From Streptomyces agglomeratus (GTDB taxonomy: Bacteria > Actinomycetota > Actinomycetes > Streptomycetales > Streptomycetaceae): a stretch of DNA of 64,000 nucleotides. Where the stretch lies: assembly GCF_001746415.1 (NCBI RefSeq), contig NZ_MEHJ01000001.1:6702501-6766500 (forward strand), written 5' to 3'. The translations under genes and the position numbers were made by a program. Every line of letters starts with the position of its first letter. Within the stretch, counting starts at the first letter, position 1. Below the pieces are notes generated by a model that saw only the letters and a program-made list of their open reading frames with translations, ran no database searches and had not been told where the DNA came from. Shown piece after piece: positions 14,869 through 24,076 of the stretch.

Positions 14869-16143
14869 GTGGTACTCACTGATCAGGTCCTCGTCGACGG
14901 CCGGGCCCGTACGCGTGCGGCGGGGCACGAACGTCCCCCGCCGGTCGTGGAGGAGACGTCCACGCTCGACGGGATGTTCTCGCGGGCCGCTCTGCGCAAA
15001 CCGGCCGCCATCGCTCTCCAGGAGGGCCCGCACCTCCTCACCTACGGCAAGGCGGAGGCCAGGGCGGTGCAGTTGGCGACCGCTCTGGTCCGGGGCGGGG
15101 TACAGCTCGGCGACCCGGTGATCGTCCACTGCGAGAGCCACGCCCAGGCACTGCTGGCACAGCTCGCCGTACTGAAGGCCGGCGGAGTCTGCGTGCCGGT
15201 CGCCCCCGGAACCGACGCCGCCCTGGTGGAGCGTGTCGCCCGGATCAGCGGGGCGCGCACCGCCCTGTGCAGCCGTTCCACCCAGCCGGTGTGGGCGGGC
15301 AGGGCCGCCTGCCTGGTCCTGGACGCCGAGGAGGCATGGAGCAAGATCGGCGCGCTGCGGGTGGACCGCGCGCTGCCCCGCTCCGAGCCGACGGGGGCCG
15401 CGTACCTGCTCGTCGACCACGGGGACGGCCCCGTCGGCGGCGGTCAACTGGTCGACCACCGGGCGTGGGGGCTCGCGCTGGCGGCCCGGGTCCATCACGT
15501 GGGCAGGGTCACGTCCACCGTGCGGACCTCCCAACTGCCGCTCGGCGCACCTTCCTTGTCGGCCATGTGGTGGGCGTTCCGTTGCGGCGGAGCGGTCCGC
15601 GTACCGCCCGCCGGGGGCGGCGCCGACACCGCGGGTGCGTTCGGTTCGGCCGTGGCCGTGTTCGGCCCGCGCGAGTACCGGCTGGTCCTGGAGGCCGCAC
15701 GGCAGGCACCACGCCCCGCCAGGCCACGGGTGGTCGTGCTCCTCGGCGGCCCGTGCCCGGACGACCTGGCCGACCTGCACTTCGAGGTACTGCCGACGAC
15801 ACGGCTGTGGGCCGAGTTCGCCCCGGCGGGCGGAGCCGTGCCCTGGGCGACGCGGGAGCTGCCGCCGGGACACCGGACCGGGGGCACGGGCATCGCGGTG
15901 GGCAGACCCGTACCACGAGCCCACGTACGGATCCTCGGGCCGGACGGCCGCCTGGTGCCGACCGGCCTGGCCGGGGAGGTCTGCGCGACCGGGCCGGCGC
16001 TGCCCTTCGACAGCATCCCCGCCCCGCGGTGGGGATCACCGGTCCACGGAGGCGGCGCGCCACTTCGTTCCGGCAGACTGGGGCGATGGCGGCCGGACGG
16101 CGTTCTGGAGATCACCGGGACCGTCGGAGTGCGGGGGGAGTGA
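14869..16143 (+). CDS. Degenerate adenylation-like (AMP-binding) protein
   Basis: 424 aa. It aligns in order with an NRPS adenylation N-terminal core: LDGMFSRAALRKPAAIALQEG, LTYGKAEARAVQLATALVRGGVQLGDPV, AVLKAGGVCVPVAPGTD, and near the end VGRPVPRAHVRILGPDGRLVPTGLAGEVCATGPAL and RSGRLGRWRPDGVLEITG. However, the ATP loop (normally TSGTTGxPKG) reads YLLVDHGDGPVGGGQ, the YGPTE motif is not found, and the C-terminal subdomain with the catalytic Lys is missing (the family is 500 residues or more). I read it as a catalytically dead or repurposed A-domain. It is 7 nt upstream of the PPTase gene, so a carrier-protein-related helper role is possible. Confidence 0.75.
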   Translation: MVLTDQVLVDGRARTRAAGHERPPPVVEETSTLDGMFSRAALRKPAAIALQEGPHLLTYGKAEARAVQLATALVRGGVQLGDPVIVHCESHAQALLAQLAVLKAGGVCVPVAPGTDAALVERVARISGARTALCSRSTQPVWAGRAACLVLDAEEAWSKIGALRVDRALPRSEPTGAAYLLVDHGDGPVGGGQLVDHRAWGLALAARVHHVGRVTSTVRTSQLPLGAPSLSAMWWAFRCGGAVRVPPAGGGADTAGAFGSAVAVFGPREYRLVLEAARQAPRPARPRVVVLLGGPCPDDLADLHFEVLPTTRLWAEFAPAGGAVPWATRELPPGHRTGGTGIAVGRPVPRAHVRILGPDGRLVPTGLAGEVCATGPALPFDSIPAPRWGSPVHGGGAPLRSGRLGRWRPDGVLEITGTVGVRGE

Positions 16144-16149
16144 GGGCCC

Positions 16150-16947
16150 GTGATCGAACGCGTACTCCCGGAACCCGTCGCGACGGCCGAGGTCTTCGGG
16201 GACGTGGACGGGGCCGGGCTGTTTCCGGCGGAGCGGGCCCTGGTCGCCCGTGCCGTGCGGAGCAGGCAGCGCGAGTTCGCCACCGGCAGGTATTGCGCCC
16301 GCCGGGCGCTGGCCGGTCTCGGCCTGCCCGCACGGCCGCTGCTGTGGGGCACGAAGGGCGCGCCGCTGTGGCCCGAGGCCGTCCGCGGCAGCATCACGCA
16401 CTGCGCCGGGTACCGGGCGGCGGCCGTCGTCCACCTCTCCCGGATGGCTTCGGTCGGCATCGACGCCGAACCCCATCACCCTCTTCCGGAGGGAGTCCTG
16501 GGCGCTGTCGCCCGGCCGGCCGAGGAGGCCCGCATCGCTCAACTGGCCCTCCGGGAACCGGAGGTGCACTGGGGCAGGCTTCTCTTCAGCGCCAAGGAGA
16601 GCGTGTACAAGGCGTGGTACCCGCTCACCGGGCTCCCGTTGCGGTTCGGTCAGGTGCGGGTGGACTGGTTCCCCGACCGTCAGGAGTTCACGGCGCACGT
16701 CGCGCCCGTGCCGGACGCGTCGACGCGGGACGGCGGACCGGCCCCGCGTGAGCTGTCTGGCCGGTGGCTGGTCGAGCGGGGAATCGTGGTCACCGCCGTC
16801 ACGGTGCCCGGCCAGCGTGGCCCCGTGCCCGGCGGCCCGGCACGGCAGTCATACTTGCCTGGCCTGCTGGAGCGGGAAGGGCGCCGACACGGCGGATCTC
16901 CGGACGCGCCGCCCAGCGGCGTTTCGGACGCGTGTCGCAGTGAGTAG
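16150..16947 (+). CDS. 4'-phosphopantetheinyl transferase (Sfp type)
   Basis: 265 aa. It transfers phosphopantetheine from CoA to the conserved Ser of carrier proteins, converting them to the holo form. The Mg/CoA motif SVGIDAEPHHPL and the second family motif LLFSAKESVYKAWYPLTGLPL are intact, as is the upstream SITHCAGYRAA element. A C-terminal tail of about 40 residues is low in complexity. GTG at 16150, 6 nt after the adenylation-like gene. The obvious partners are the four ACPs of the PKS proteins and the free ACP at 60526. Confidence 0.92.
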   Translation: MIERVLPEPVATAEVFGDVDGAGLFPAERALVARAVRSRQREFATGRYCARRALAGLGLPARPLLWGTKGAPLWPEAVRGSITHCAGYRAAAVVHLSRMASVGIDAEPHHPLPEGVLGAVARPAEEARIAQLALREPEVHWGRLLFSAKESVYKAWYPLTGLPLRFGQVRVDWFPDRQEFTAHVAPVPDASTRDGGPAPRELSGRWLVERGIVVTAVTVPGQRGPVPGGPARQSYLPGLLEREGRRHGGSPDAPPSGVSDACRSE

Positions 16948-16959
16948 GAAGTGGACCAG

Positions 16960-17592
16960 ATGGTGAACAAGCCCCCCGCCCGCCGGCTGAAGGCGCAGCA
17001 GACGCGCAACCGGATGCTCGATACCGCGATGAGGCTGTTCGTCGAACACGGTTACGGTGCGACGACCATCGAGTCCATCGCCCGCGAGGCCGGCGTGGCG
17101 GTGCAGACGATCTACTTCTCGTTCGGCAGCAAGCAGCGGATCCTCAAGGAACTGATCGACGTCCACATCGCGGGCGACGAGGACCCGGTACCGACGCTGG
17201 AACGCCCCCAGGTGGTCGAGGCGCTCGCGGCGGAGAATCCCCGCGAGCAGCTGCGGCTCCAGGTACGCCTGACCCGTCTGGTCTTCGAGCGCGTCGGCCC
17301 GCTGCTCGAAGTGCTGCGCAACGCCGCGACGACGAGCGGCGACGGCGCCGAGCTGTGGGAGGCGAACAAGCGCCAGCGGCTGATCGTGCAGCGCCGCTTC
17401 GTCGAGTCGCTGGCGGGCAAGCACGCCCTGCCGGACGGGCTCGCCGTGGAGCGGGCCGTCGATATCTCGTACGTCCTGCTCGGCCCGGAGCTGTACCACC
17501 TGCTGGTGTCCGAACGGGGCTGGACGCCCGAGGAGTGGGAGCAGTGGGTGTACGACAGTCACTGCCACCACCTGATCGGTCAGCCGGCCTGA
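16960..17592 (+). CDS. TetR-family regulator (paralog of the one at 54655)
   Basis: 210 aa from the ATG at 16960, chosen because GGAAG lies about 8 nt upstream; an in-frame GTG at 16951 is too close to that site. N-terminal HTH: TRNRMLDTAMRLFVEHGYGATTIESIAREAGVAVQTIYFSFGSKQRIL. The protein is closely similar along its full length to the regulator at 54655-55323, including LLEVLRNAA and LLGPELYHLLVSER, so both arose by duplication and may share operators and ligand. It follows the PPTase gene by 12 nt and could be co-transcribed with it. The sugar operon promoter lies just downstream. Confidence 0.9.
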   Translation: MVNKPPARRLKAQQTRNRMLDTAMRLFVEHGYGATTIESIAREAGVAVQTIYFSFGSKQRILKELIDVHIAGDEDPVPTLERPQVVEALAAENPREQLRLQVRLTRLVFERVGPLLEVLRNAATTSGDGAELWEANKRQRLIVQRRFVESLAGKHALPDGLAVERAVDISYVLLGPELYHLLVSERGWTPEEWEQWVYDSHCHHLIGQPA

Positions 17593-17794
17593 CCCCCGGC
17601 CGGAGCGCGGCCACCGCGCGTCTTCGGCGACGGCTTCCCGCGATCCGATGAGGGGCCTTCCCGCTTCCCCAATTGATGAACCGGGCAGCGGACAGTGTGA
17701 GCAATCTGGGAGACGCCAAAAGGTGGCGGCCTGCGCGAAAATCAGTCTCTGCTGATAGTGACGCGTCGGTCCCCACCTAGTCCGAGAGTTGCTG
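17593..17794. promoter_or_regulatory. Promoter region of the amino-sugar operon
   Basis: 202 bp upstream of the 2,3-dehydratase gene. ATCAG/CTGAT arms (17741-17745 and 17752-17756) around TCTCTG form a small inverted repeat, and TGCTGATAGTG (17750-17760) partly resembles the other CTGACACTA-type sites. It is 35-54 bp before the start codon, a position suited to an operator. No consensus -35/-10 pair was convincing. Confidence 0.4.
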
Positions 17795-19165
17795 ATGAAG
17801 GAATTTCTCGCCGATACGCCGTACGCTCCGGCGGCTTTTCACCGGTGGTTCGAGGCCGCTCGGCAGAACATCTACACGCGGGTGGAGCGTGTCCCGCTGA
17901 CCGCGCTGGACTCCTGGGACTGCGCCCCGGGCGCCGCCGCGCTGACGCACCGGAGCGGCCGGTTCTTCTCCATCGAGGGGCTGCGTACGCACCTTTCCGA
18001 GGGGGCTGTCCAAAGCTGGGACCAGCCCATAATAAATCAGCCGGAAACAGGAATTCTCGGAATTCTGGTGAAACGCTTCGGTGGTGTAGTGCGGTGCCTT
18101 ATGCAGGCCAAGGCCGAGCCGGGGAACATCAATGGGCTTCAGCTTTCCCCCACCGTACAGGCCACGCGCAGTAATTTCAGTGGCGTCCACCGGGGAAAGC
18201 CCGTTCCGTATCTCGAGTATTTCCAGAACACGGCCGCGCACCGGGTGATCGCCGACGTACGCCAGTCCGAACAGGCGTCGTGGTTCCTGCGCAAGCGCAA
18301 CCGCAACATGATCGTGGAGGTCCGCGAGGACGTCGAGGCCGCGGACGGCTTCACCTGGCTGACCCTCGCCGAGATACGCCGGCTGCTGAGGATCGACGAC
18401 CTGGTCAGCATGGACGCGCGCAGCGTGCTGGCCTGCATGCCGTTCGAGGGGGAGCCGCGCGTACGGCCTTCGTCGCACCGGCGCGGCTCCGGCCCCTCCA
18501 CGACCGAGGACCTGCTGAGCTGGATCACCGCCGCCCGCAGCCGGATCGACGTACGCACCGAGCGGCTGCCGCTCACCGAGCTCAAGGGCTGGCAGCGCGG
18601 CCCGTCCGGCATCGCCCACGAGAGCGGCCGGTTCTTCGACGTGATCGGGGTACGGGTGGAGGCCGCCGGCCGGGAGGTCGGCGCGTGGTCCCAGCCGATG
18701 ATCGCCGCGCACGGGACCGGCCTCGTCGCGTTCCTGGTCACCCGCTTCGACGGAGTGCCGCACGTACTGGTGAACCAGCGGCCCGAACCGGGCTGCGTCG
18801 ACGTCGTGGAGCTGGGGCCGACCGTGCAGTGCACACCGCGCAACTACGACCATCTGCCGCCCGGCGCCCGGCCGTTGTTCCTCGACGAGGTGCTGACGGC
18901 GGCACCGGAGCGGATCAGGTTCGATGTCACGCTGTCGGACGAGGGCGGGCGCCTGTTCCACACCCGCAACAGGCATCTCGTCGTCGAGACCGACGAGCGG
19001 CCGGACCACCCCGGCTTCCGCTGGGTGTCGCTGTCGCAGCTCTCCGCGCTGATGCGCCACAGCCACTACGTCAACATGGAGGCCCGGAGTCTCCTGGCAT
19101 GTCTGCACGCGCTGTACGAACCGGCCGGTTCGGCGCTGGCGAACGAGCGGCGGGAGACGTCATGA
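17795..19165 (+). CDS. dTDP-4-keto-6-deoxy-D-glucose 2,3-dehydratase
   Basis: 456 aa. Enzyme of 2-deoxysugar synthesis that removes the C2 hydroxyl to give the 3,4-diketo-2,6-dideoxy intermediate (EvaA/TylX3-type family). The protein is an internal duplication, as expected: SGRFFSIEGLRTHL/SGRFFDVIGVRVEA, WDQPIINQPETGILGILVKRF/WSQPMIAAHGTGLVAFLVTRF and SPTVQATRSNF/GPTVQCTPRNY. ATG at 17795 is preferred over the TTG at 17789. First gene of the sugar operon; its stop overlaps a following ATG by 4 nt. Its presence means the final sugar lacks the 2-hydroxyl. Confidence 0.95.
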   Translation: MKEFLADTPYAPAAFHRWFEAARQNIYTRVERVPLTALDSWDCAPGAAALTHRSGRFFSIEGLRTHLSEGAVQSWDQPIINQPETGILGILVKRFGGVVRCLMQAKAEPGNINGLQLSPTVQATRSNFSGVHRGKPVPYLEYFQNTAAHRVIADVRQSEQASWFLRKRNRNMIVEVREDVEAADGFTWLTLAEIRRLLRIDDLVSMDARSVLACMPFEGEPRVRPSSHRRGSGPSTTEDLLSWITAARSRIDVRTERLPLTELKGWQRGPSGIAHESGRFFDVIGVRVEAAGREVGAWSQPMIAAHGTGLVAFLVTRFDGVPHVLVNQRPEPGCVDVVELGPTVQCTPRNYDHLPPGARPLFLDEVLTAAPERIRFDVTLSDEGGRLFHTRNRHLVVETDERPDHPGFRWVSLSQLSALMRHSHYVNMEARSLLACLHALYEPAGSALANERRETS

Positions 19166-20238
19166 CGGGGCAGGGGCAGGGGCAGGGGCAGGGGCAGGAG
19201 CACGGGCAGGCGCGGGCGCGGGACCGGGAACACCAGCGGCAGCGGGAGCAGGGCGCGATGCCGGCGATCACCGTGCTGGGAGCCTCCGGCTTCGTCGGAT
19301 CGGCGGTGACGGCGGCGCTCGCCCGCCACCCGGTCCGGCTGCGGGCGGTGGCGCGCAGGCCCAGTTTCGTGCCCGGCGCAGGACCGGCCCGTACCGAGGT
19401 GCGCACCGCCGACCTCACCTCTCCCGACGAGTTGGCGGCCGCCGTGTCCGGCGCCGACGTGGTGGTGCACCTCGTCACGCACAGCGGTGGCTGGCGGGCG
19501 GCCGAGAGCGACCCGGCGAGCCGGGCGGTCAACATCGGCGTGATGGAGAACCTCTGCGAGGTACTGCGCCGCCGCCGCGCGGACGGGCCTCCTCCGCTGG
19601 TCCTGTACGCCGGTGCCGCCTCCCAGATCGGCCTGCCGCCCGGGACGCCCATCGACGGCAGTGAGCCGGACCACCCCGGGACCGCGTACGACCGGCAGAA
19701 GCTGGGCGCGGAGCGGCTGCTGAAGGCGGCCACCGAGGAGGGCGTGCTGCGCGGCGTCAGCCTGCGCCTGCCGACGGTGTTCGGGCACGTGGCGGCGCCG
19801 CACGCGGAGGACCGGGGAGTCGTGGCCTTCATGGTGCGCCGGGCGCTGGCCGGTGAGCCCCTCACGCTGTGGCACGACGGCACCGTCAAGCGCGACCTGG
19901 TGCACGTCGAGGACGTGGCGGACGCCTTCGTGGCCGCGCTCGGACACCCGGACGCGCTGGCCGGCGGCCACTGGCTGCTCGGGGCCGGCCGGGGCGACCC
20001 GCTCGGAGACGTGTGCCGCACCGTCGCCGCGCTCGTGGCGGCCCGGCTGGGCAAGCCGCCGGTGCCCGTCGTCTCCGTCGAGCCGCCCGCCGACGCGCCC
20101 GCCACGGACTTCCGGAGCGTCACCATCGATTCCTCGCCCTTCCGGCGGGTCACCGGCTGGCGTACCCGCATACCGCTGCACACGGCACTGGAGCGCACGG
20201 TGACCGCCCTGGCCGGGGCCGAGGCCCATGAAAAGTGA
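19162..20238 (+). CDS. NDP-hexose 4-ketoreductase (SDR family)
   Basis: 358 aa from the ATG at 19162 that overlaps the previous stop; an ATG at 19258 (MPAITVLGASGF) would give 326 aa and start directly at the Rossmann fold, and may be the true start. The extra N-terminus is Gly/Gln-rich and encoded by a tandem GGGGCA repeat. Extended-SDR features: TVLGASGFVGSAVTAAL, DVVVHLVTH, and the catalytic YxxxK in GTAYDRQKLGAERLL. It reduces the C4 ketone of the dTDP-sugar near the end of the pathway. Neighbouring aminotransferase, epimerase and methyltransferase genes support that role. Confidence 0.87.
   Translation: MTGQGQGQGQGQEHGQARARDREHQRQREQGAMPAITVLGASGFVGSAVTAALARHPVRLRAVARRPSFVPGAGPARTEVRTADLTSPDELAAAVSGADVVVHLVTHSGGWRAAESDPASRAVNIGVMENLCEVLRRRRADGPPPLVLYAGAASQIGLPPGTPIDGSEPDHPGTAYDRQKLGAERLLKAATEEGVLRGVSLRLPTVFGHVAAPHAEDRGVVAFMVRRALAGEPLTLWHDGTVKRDLVHVEDVADAFVAALGHPDALAGGHWLLGAGRGDPLGDVCRTVAALVAARLGKPPVPVVSVEPPADAPATDFRSVTIDSSPFRRVTGWRTRIPLHTALERTVTALAGAEAHEK
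19167..19196 (+). repeat. Tandem hexanucleotide repeat (GGGGCA x5)
   Basis: Five perfect head-to-tail copies of GGGGCA directly after the first ATG of the ketoreductase gene, encoding (GQ)n. Such a tract can expand or contract by slippage without a frameshift. It may simply be extra sequence upstream of the real start at 19258. Confidence 0.85.
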
Positions 20239-20248
20239 CGGGAGAGCC

Positions 20249-20974
20249 ATGTACGGACCGGAGTTCGCCGAGATCTACGACCACGTGTACACGCTGCGCG
20301 GCAAGGACTATCCGGCGGAGAGCAAGTACGTGGCGGAGCAGATCCGCAGCCGCTCGCCCGGGGCCTCCTCACTGCTCGACGTCGCCTGCGGTACCGGCGG
20401 ACACCTGCGCTGCTTCGACGAGCTGTTCGACGACGTGGAAGGGCTGGAGCTGTCCGAGGCGATGCTGTCGGTGGCCCGTCGGCGGATGCCCGCCACGCGC
20501 CTGCACCAGGGCGACATGCGCGCGTTCGACATCGGCCGGACCTACGACGCCGTCGTCTGCATGTTCGCCTCGGTGGCCCACCAGAGCGCCGCCGAACTCG
20601 CCACCACGATGCGCCGCTTCGCGCGCCACCTCCGGCCCGGCGGCGTGGTCGTCGTCGAACCCTGGTGGTTCCCGGAGAACTTCGCCGAGGGCTATGTGGC
20701 CGCCGACGTGCTCACCCCGGACCACCGCACCATTTCCCGCGTCTCGCACGCGAGGCGCGAGGGCGGGGCGTCGCGCATGGACGTGCACTACGTCGTCGCC
20801 GACCCCGGCTCCGGCATCAGGCACTTCACCGAGACCTACCTGCACCAGCTGTTCCCGCGCGACCTGTACGAACGGACCCTGCGCCAGGCCGGGTTCGCCA
20901 CCGAGTACGTCGAAGGCACCCCGTCCGGCCGCGGCCTGTTCGTCGGCATCCGAGAAGAAGCGGTGAGCGCATGA
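20249..20974 (+). CDS. dTDP-3-amino-hexose N,N-dimethyltransferase (DesVI/TylM1 type)
   Basis: 241 aa SAM-dependent methyltransferase. The start [24 protein letters not shown] is characteristic of TylM1/DesVI, which is why I chose ATG 20249 (preceded by GGGAGA) over ATG 20228. The SAM motif [15 protein letters not shown], the GDMRAFD segment and the [14 protein letters not shown] post-motif are present. The expected reaction is two methyl transfers to the C3 amino group, giving a 3-dimethylamino sugar. It overlaps the next ATG by 4 nt. Confidence 0.93.
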   Translation: MYGPEFAEIYDHVYTLRGKDYPAESKYVAEQIRSRSPGASSLLDVACGTGGHLRCFDELFDDVEGLELSEAMLSVARRRMPATRLHQGDMRAFDIGRTYDAVVCMFASVAHQSAAELATTMRRFARHLRPGGVVVVEPWWFPENFAEGYVAADVLTPDHRTISRVSHARREGGASRMDVHYVVADPGSGIRHFTETYLHQLFPRDLYERTLRQAGFATEYVEGTPSGRGLFVGIREEAVSA

Positions 20975-22080
20975 CGACCAGGGTCTGGGACTACCTGGAG
21001 GAGTACGCGAACGAGCGGAAGGAGATCCTCGACGCGGTCGACACGGTCTTCAGCTCCGGCCGGCTCGTACTGGGCAGCAGCATGCACGGCTTCGAGCGGG
21101 ATTTCGCCGCCTACCACGACGCCCCGCACTGCGTCAGCGTGGACAACGGCACCAACGCGATCAAACTCGCGCTGCAAGCCCTCGGTGTCGGTCCGGGCGA
21201 CGAGGTGATCACCGTCGCCAACACCGCGGCGCCGACCGTGGTGGCCATCGACGCGATGGGCGCCACCCCCGTCTTCGTCGACATCCTCCCCGACAGCTAC
21301 CTCATGGACACCGCGCAGGTGGCGGCCGCCGTCACGGACCGCACCCGCTGCCTGCTGCCGGTCCACCTGTACGGCCAGTGCGTCGACATGGAGCCGCTGG
21401 AACGCCTCGCCGCCGAGCGCGGCCTGCTCCTCCTGGAGGACTGCGCCCAGGCGCACGGCGCCCGCCGGCACGGCAGGCTCGCCGGAACCGCCGGCGACGC
21501 CGCGGCCTTCTCCTTCTACCCGACCAAGGTGCTCGGGGCGTACGGCGACGGCGGCGCCACCCTGATCCGCGACGACGAGGTCGCCCGGCGGATGCGGCGC
21601 CTGCGGTACTACGGCATGGAGGAGCGCTACTACGTCGTCGAGACCCCGGGGCACAACGCCCGGCTCGACGAGGTCCAGGCGGAGATCCTGCGGCGCAAAC
21701 TCCCCCGGCTCGACGGCTACATCGAGGCCCGGCGCGCGGTCGCCGAGCGGTACGCCGAAGGGCTCGCCGGCACGGGCCTCGTACTGCCGTCCACCGAGCC
21801 GGGCAACGACCACGTGTACTACCTGTACGTGGTGCGCCACCCCATGAGGGACGAGATCCTCCGGGCGCTCAAGGACTACGACATCGAGCTCAACATCAGC
21901 TACCCGTGGCCCGTGCACACCATGAGCGGATTCGCGCATCTGGGCCGCCAGGAGGGTTCGCTGCCCGTCACCGAGTCGCTCGCCGGCCAGATCTTCTCGC
22001 TGCCGATGTACCCGTCGCTGCCGCCCCGGACCCAGGACATGGTGATCGGCGCGCTGCGCCAGGTGCTGGCGAAGCTGTGA
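20971..22080 (+). CDS. NDP-hexose 3-aminotransferase (DegT/DnrJ/EryC1 family)
   Basis: 369 aa PLP enzyme that aminates the 3-keto sugar, as DesV/TylB do. Visible: [24 protein letters not shown], the cofactor-pocket [13 protein letters not shown], and the Schiff-base Lys in [17 protein letters not shown] (K186). [28 protein letters not shown] is the family's conserved C-terminal region. ATG at 20971 overlaps the methyltransferase stop. Together with the 2,3-dehydratase and N-methyltransferase it defines a 2-deoxy-3-dimethylamino sugar. Confidence 0.94.
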   Translation: MTTRVWDYLEEYANERKEILDAVDTVFSSGRLVLGSSMHGFERDFAAYHDAPHCVSVDNGTNAIKLALQALGVGPGDEVITVANTAAPTVVAIDAMGATPVFVDILPDSYLMDTAQVAAAVTDRTRCLLPVHLYGQCVDMEPLERLAAERGLLLLEDCAQAHGARRHGRLAGTAGDAAAFSFYPTKVLGAYGDGGATLIRDDEVARRMRRLRYYGMEERYYVVETPGHNARLDEVQAEILRRKLPRLDGYIEARRAVAERYAEGLAGTGLVLPSTEPGNDHVYYLYVVRHPMRDEILRALKDYDIELNISYPWPVHTMSGFAHLGRQEGSLPVTESLAGQIFSLPMYPSLPPRTQDMVIGALRQVLAKL

Positions 22081-22125
22081 CACCGCCCGCACCCGCCCCC
22101 ACAGTGGACCCGCTCAGGAGGAGCC

Positions 22126-22716
22126 ATGGACATACGTGAACTCGCCGTCGAGGGAGCCGTGGAGTTCACTCCGCGGGTCTTCCCCGACGAGCGCGGGCTG
22201 TTCGTCTCGCCCTTCCAGGAGGAGGCCTTCGAAAAGGCGATGGGCCGCCCCCTCTTCCCGGTCGCCCAGACCAACCACAGCAGGTCCGCCCGCGGTGTCG
22301 TACGGGGAGTGCACTTCACCGTCACACCCCCCCGCACCGCCAAGTACGTCTACTGCGCCCAGGGCTCGGCGCTCGACATCGTCGTCGACATCCGGGTCGG
22401 GTCACCGACGTACGGCCGCTGGGACGCGGTGCTGCTGGACCCGGTGCACTTCCGGGCGATGTACTTCCCGGTCGGCGTCGGCCACGCCTTCGTCGCGCTG
22501 GAGGACGACACCGTCATGTCCTACATGCTCTCCAGCGGCTACGTCGCCGAGAACGAACTCGCCCTGTCCGCCCTCGATCCGGAACTCGGCCTGCCCGTCC
22601 CCGCCGACATCGTGCCGGTCATGTCCGACCGGGACCGCGTCGCGCCCACACTCGCGCAGGCCGCGGCGGCGGGCATCCTCCCGGACTACGCCACCTGCCG
22701 GGAGCTGACCCGGTGA
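22126..22716 (+). CDS. dTDP-4-keto-6-deoxyhexose epimerase (RmlC-like)
   Basis: 196 aa cupin epimerase of the RmlC/EvaD group acting at C3 and/or C5 of the 4-keto sugar. The family pattern is clear: FTPRVFPDERGLFVSPFQEEAF, QTNHSRSARGVVRGVHF with the catalytic His, KYVYCAQGSALDIVVDIRVGSPTYG and FPVGVGHAFVALEDDTVMSYM. AGGAGG is 6 nt upstream of ATG 22126. A C5 epimerase would lead to an L-sugar; a C3-only epimerase would keep a D-sugar. The sequence alone does not decide this. Confidence 0.92.
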   Translation: MDIRELAVEGAVEFTPRVFPDERGLFVSPFQEEAFEKAMGRPLFPVAQTNHSRSARGVVRGVHFTVTPPRTAKYVYCAQGSALDIVVDIRVGSPTYGRWDAVLLDPVHFRAMYFPVGVGHAFVALEDDTVMSYMLSSGYVAENELALSALDPELGLPVPADIVPVMSDRDRVAPTLAQAAAAGILPDYATCRELTR

Positions 22717-22786
22717 CCGTACGCCTTCACCGGACGGTGGGGGCCTGCCGGGCCGGACCCGGCGACCGACTCTCTGGGAGGACCGC

Positions 22787-24076
22787 ATGTCGACCCGTAC
22801 GCCCGTGAACTCGTCGGTGAGGCGGCAGGGGGTGACCGTCGCCGAACGCTCGCCGGCCCCCGACATCGCCCGCGGCTTCATGCTGCTGCTGATAGCCCTG
22901 GCCCACGCGCCCATGTACGTGACGACCAGCGAACCGGGCGTGGTGACGCACCCCTGGGGCGGCGACACGCTCGACCGGGTGATCACCTTCCTCAGCCTGG
23001 GCCTGGTCGACAACCGGGCCTATCCCATGTTCGCCGCCCTCTTCGGCTACGGCATGGCGATGCTCGTGGCGCGGCAGCGCGCGGCCGGCACCACGGCGGC
23101 CGCGGCCGGCCGTCTGCTGCGCCGACGCGGCGTCTTCCTCGTCCTGTTCGGCCTGGTCCACTTCGTACTGATCTTCCCGGCCGACATTCTCGCGCCGTAC
23201 GGCGTCGCCGCCCTGGCCTTCGGCTGGCTGCTGACCCGCGGCGACCGGGCCCTGAACAAGGGGGTGGTGATCAGCGCCGTCCTCGCGACGGTCCTGGCCA
23301 CTCTTCTGTCCCTCGCCGTGGCGGTGGAGGAGAGCACCAAGGGCACCGAGGGACTGCGCGGCACCGTCTGGGCCCACGACTACGGCGATGCGGTGGTCGA
23401 GCGCCTGTCGCAGGCGCCGTTCGCCTCCCTGCACATCCTGCTGGGCTGGCCGATCGTTACGGCCGTCCTGGTCGGCGCCGTGGCCGCCCGCAGGCGCTAC
23501 TTGGACGACCCGGCCCGGCACCGCGCCCTGCTCAAGCGCGTGGTGCTGCTCGGCGGCGCCGTCTCGGTGGCCGGCGGCATCCCGCTGGCGCTGATCGGCG
23601 CCGGCTCCTGGCACCCGGGTGGCGTGGCCACCGGCGCGGTGACCGCGCTGCACGTCGTCACCGGCTTCGCCGGCGGCCTCGCCTACGCGGCGGCGTTCGG
23701 GCTGCTCGTGGCGCGTTCCCAGCGGCGGGGCCTGACCCCCGGCCCCGTGGCGCGCGCACTGGGCGCGGTGGGCCGCCGTTCCCTGACGTGCTATCTGCTC
23801 CAGTCCTCCCTGCTCGCCCTGGTCCTCGCGCGCGTGGCCTTCGGGCTCGGCGACGAGATCCACAGCACGGGGGCCGCCGTGGTCGCCGTCTGTGTCTGGC
23901 TGACCGTGGTGGCGGTCGCCGTCGCGCTGGAGCGCGCCGGACTCCGTGGGCCGCTCGACGCACTCATGCGCCGCCTCGTGTACGGGAAGCCCGCCCGGCG
24001 GGCGACCGGACCGGCACCCGAGCCCGCACCCGCTTCGGGCCCGGCGAAGCAACCGGCATCGGGGGAGCAGTCGTGA
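22787..24076 (+). CDS. DUF418-family integral membrane protein
   Basis: 429 aa polytopic membrane protein. It begins with APDIARGFMLLLIALAHAPMY, which matches the DUF418 family opening, and has around ten hydrophobic spans, with the family's C-terminal GRRSLTCYLLQSSLLALVL region. A Pro/Ala-rich cytoplasmic tail ends the protein. Function of the family is unknown; acyltransferase-like and transport roles have been suggested. Its place inside the sugar operon, with its last bases overlapping the RmlA start, shows co-expression with sugar genes. I make no firm role assignment. Confidence 0.85.
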   Translation: MSTRTPVNSSVRRQGVTVAERSPAPDIARGFMLLLIALAHAPMYVTTSEPGVVTHPWGGDTLDRVITFLSLGLVDNRAYPMFAALFGYGMAMLVARQRAAGTTAAAAGRLLRRRGVFLVLFGLVHFVLIFPADILAPYGVAALAFGWLLTRGDRALNKGVVISAVLATVLATLLSLAVAVEESTKGTEGLRGTVWAHDYGDAVVERLSQAPFASLHILLGWPIVTAVLVGAVAARRRYLDDPARHRALLKRVVLLGGAVSVAGGIPLALIGAGSWHPGGVATGAVTALHVVTGFAGGLAYAAAFGLLVARSQRRGLTPGPVARALGAVGRRSLTCYLLQSSLLALVLARVAFGLGDEIHSTGAAVVAVCVWLTVVAVAVALERAGLRGPLDALMRRLVYGKPARRATGPAPEPAPASGPAKQPASGEQS

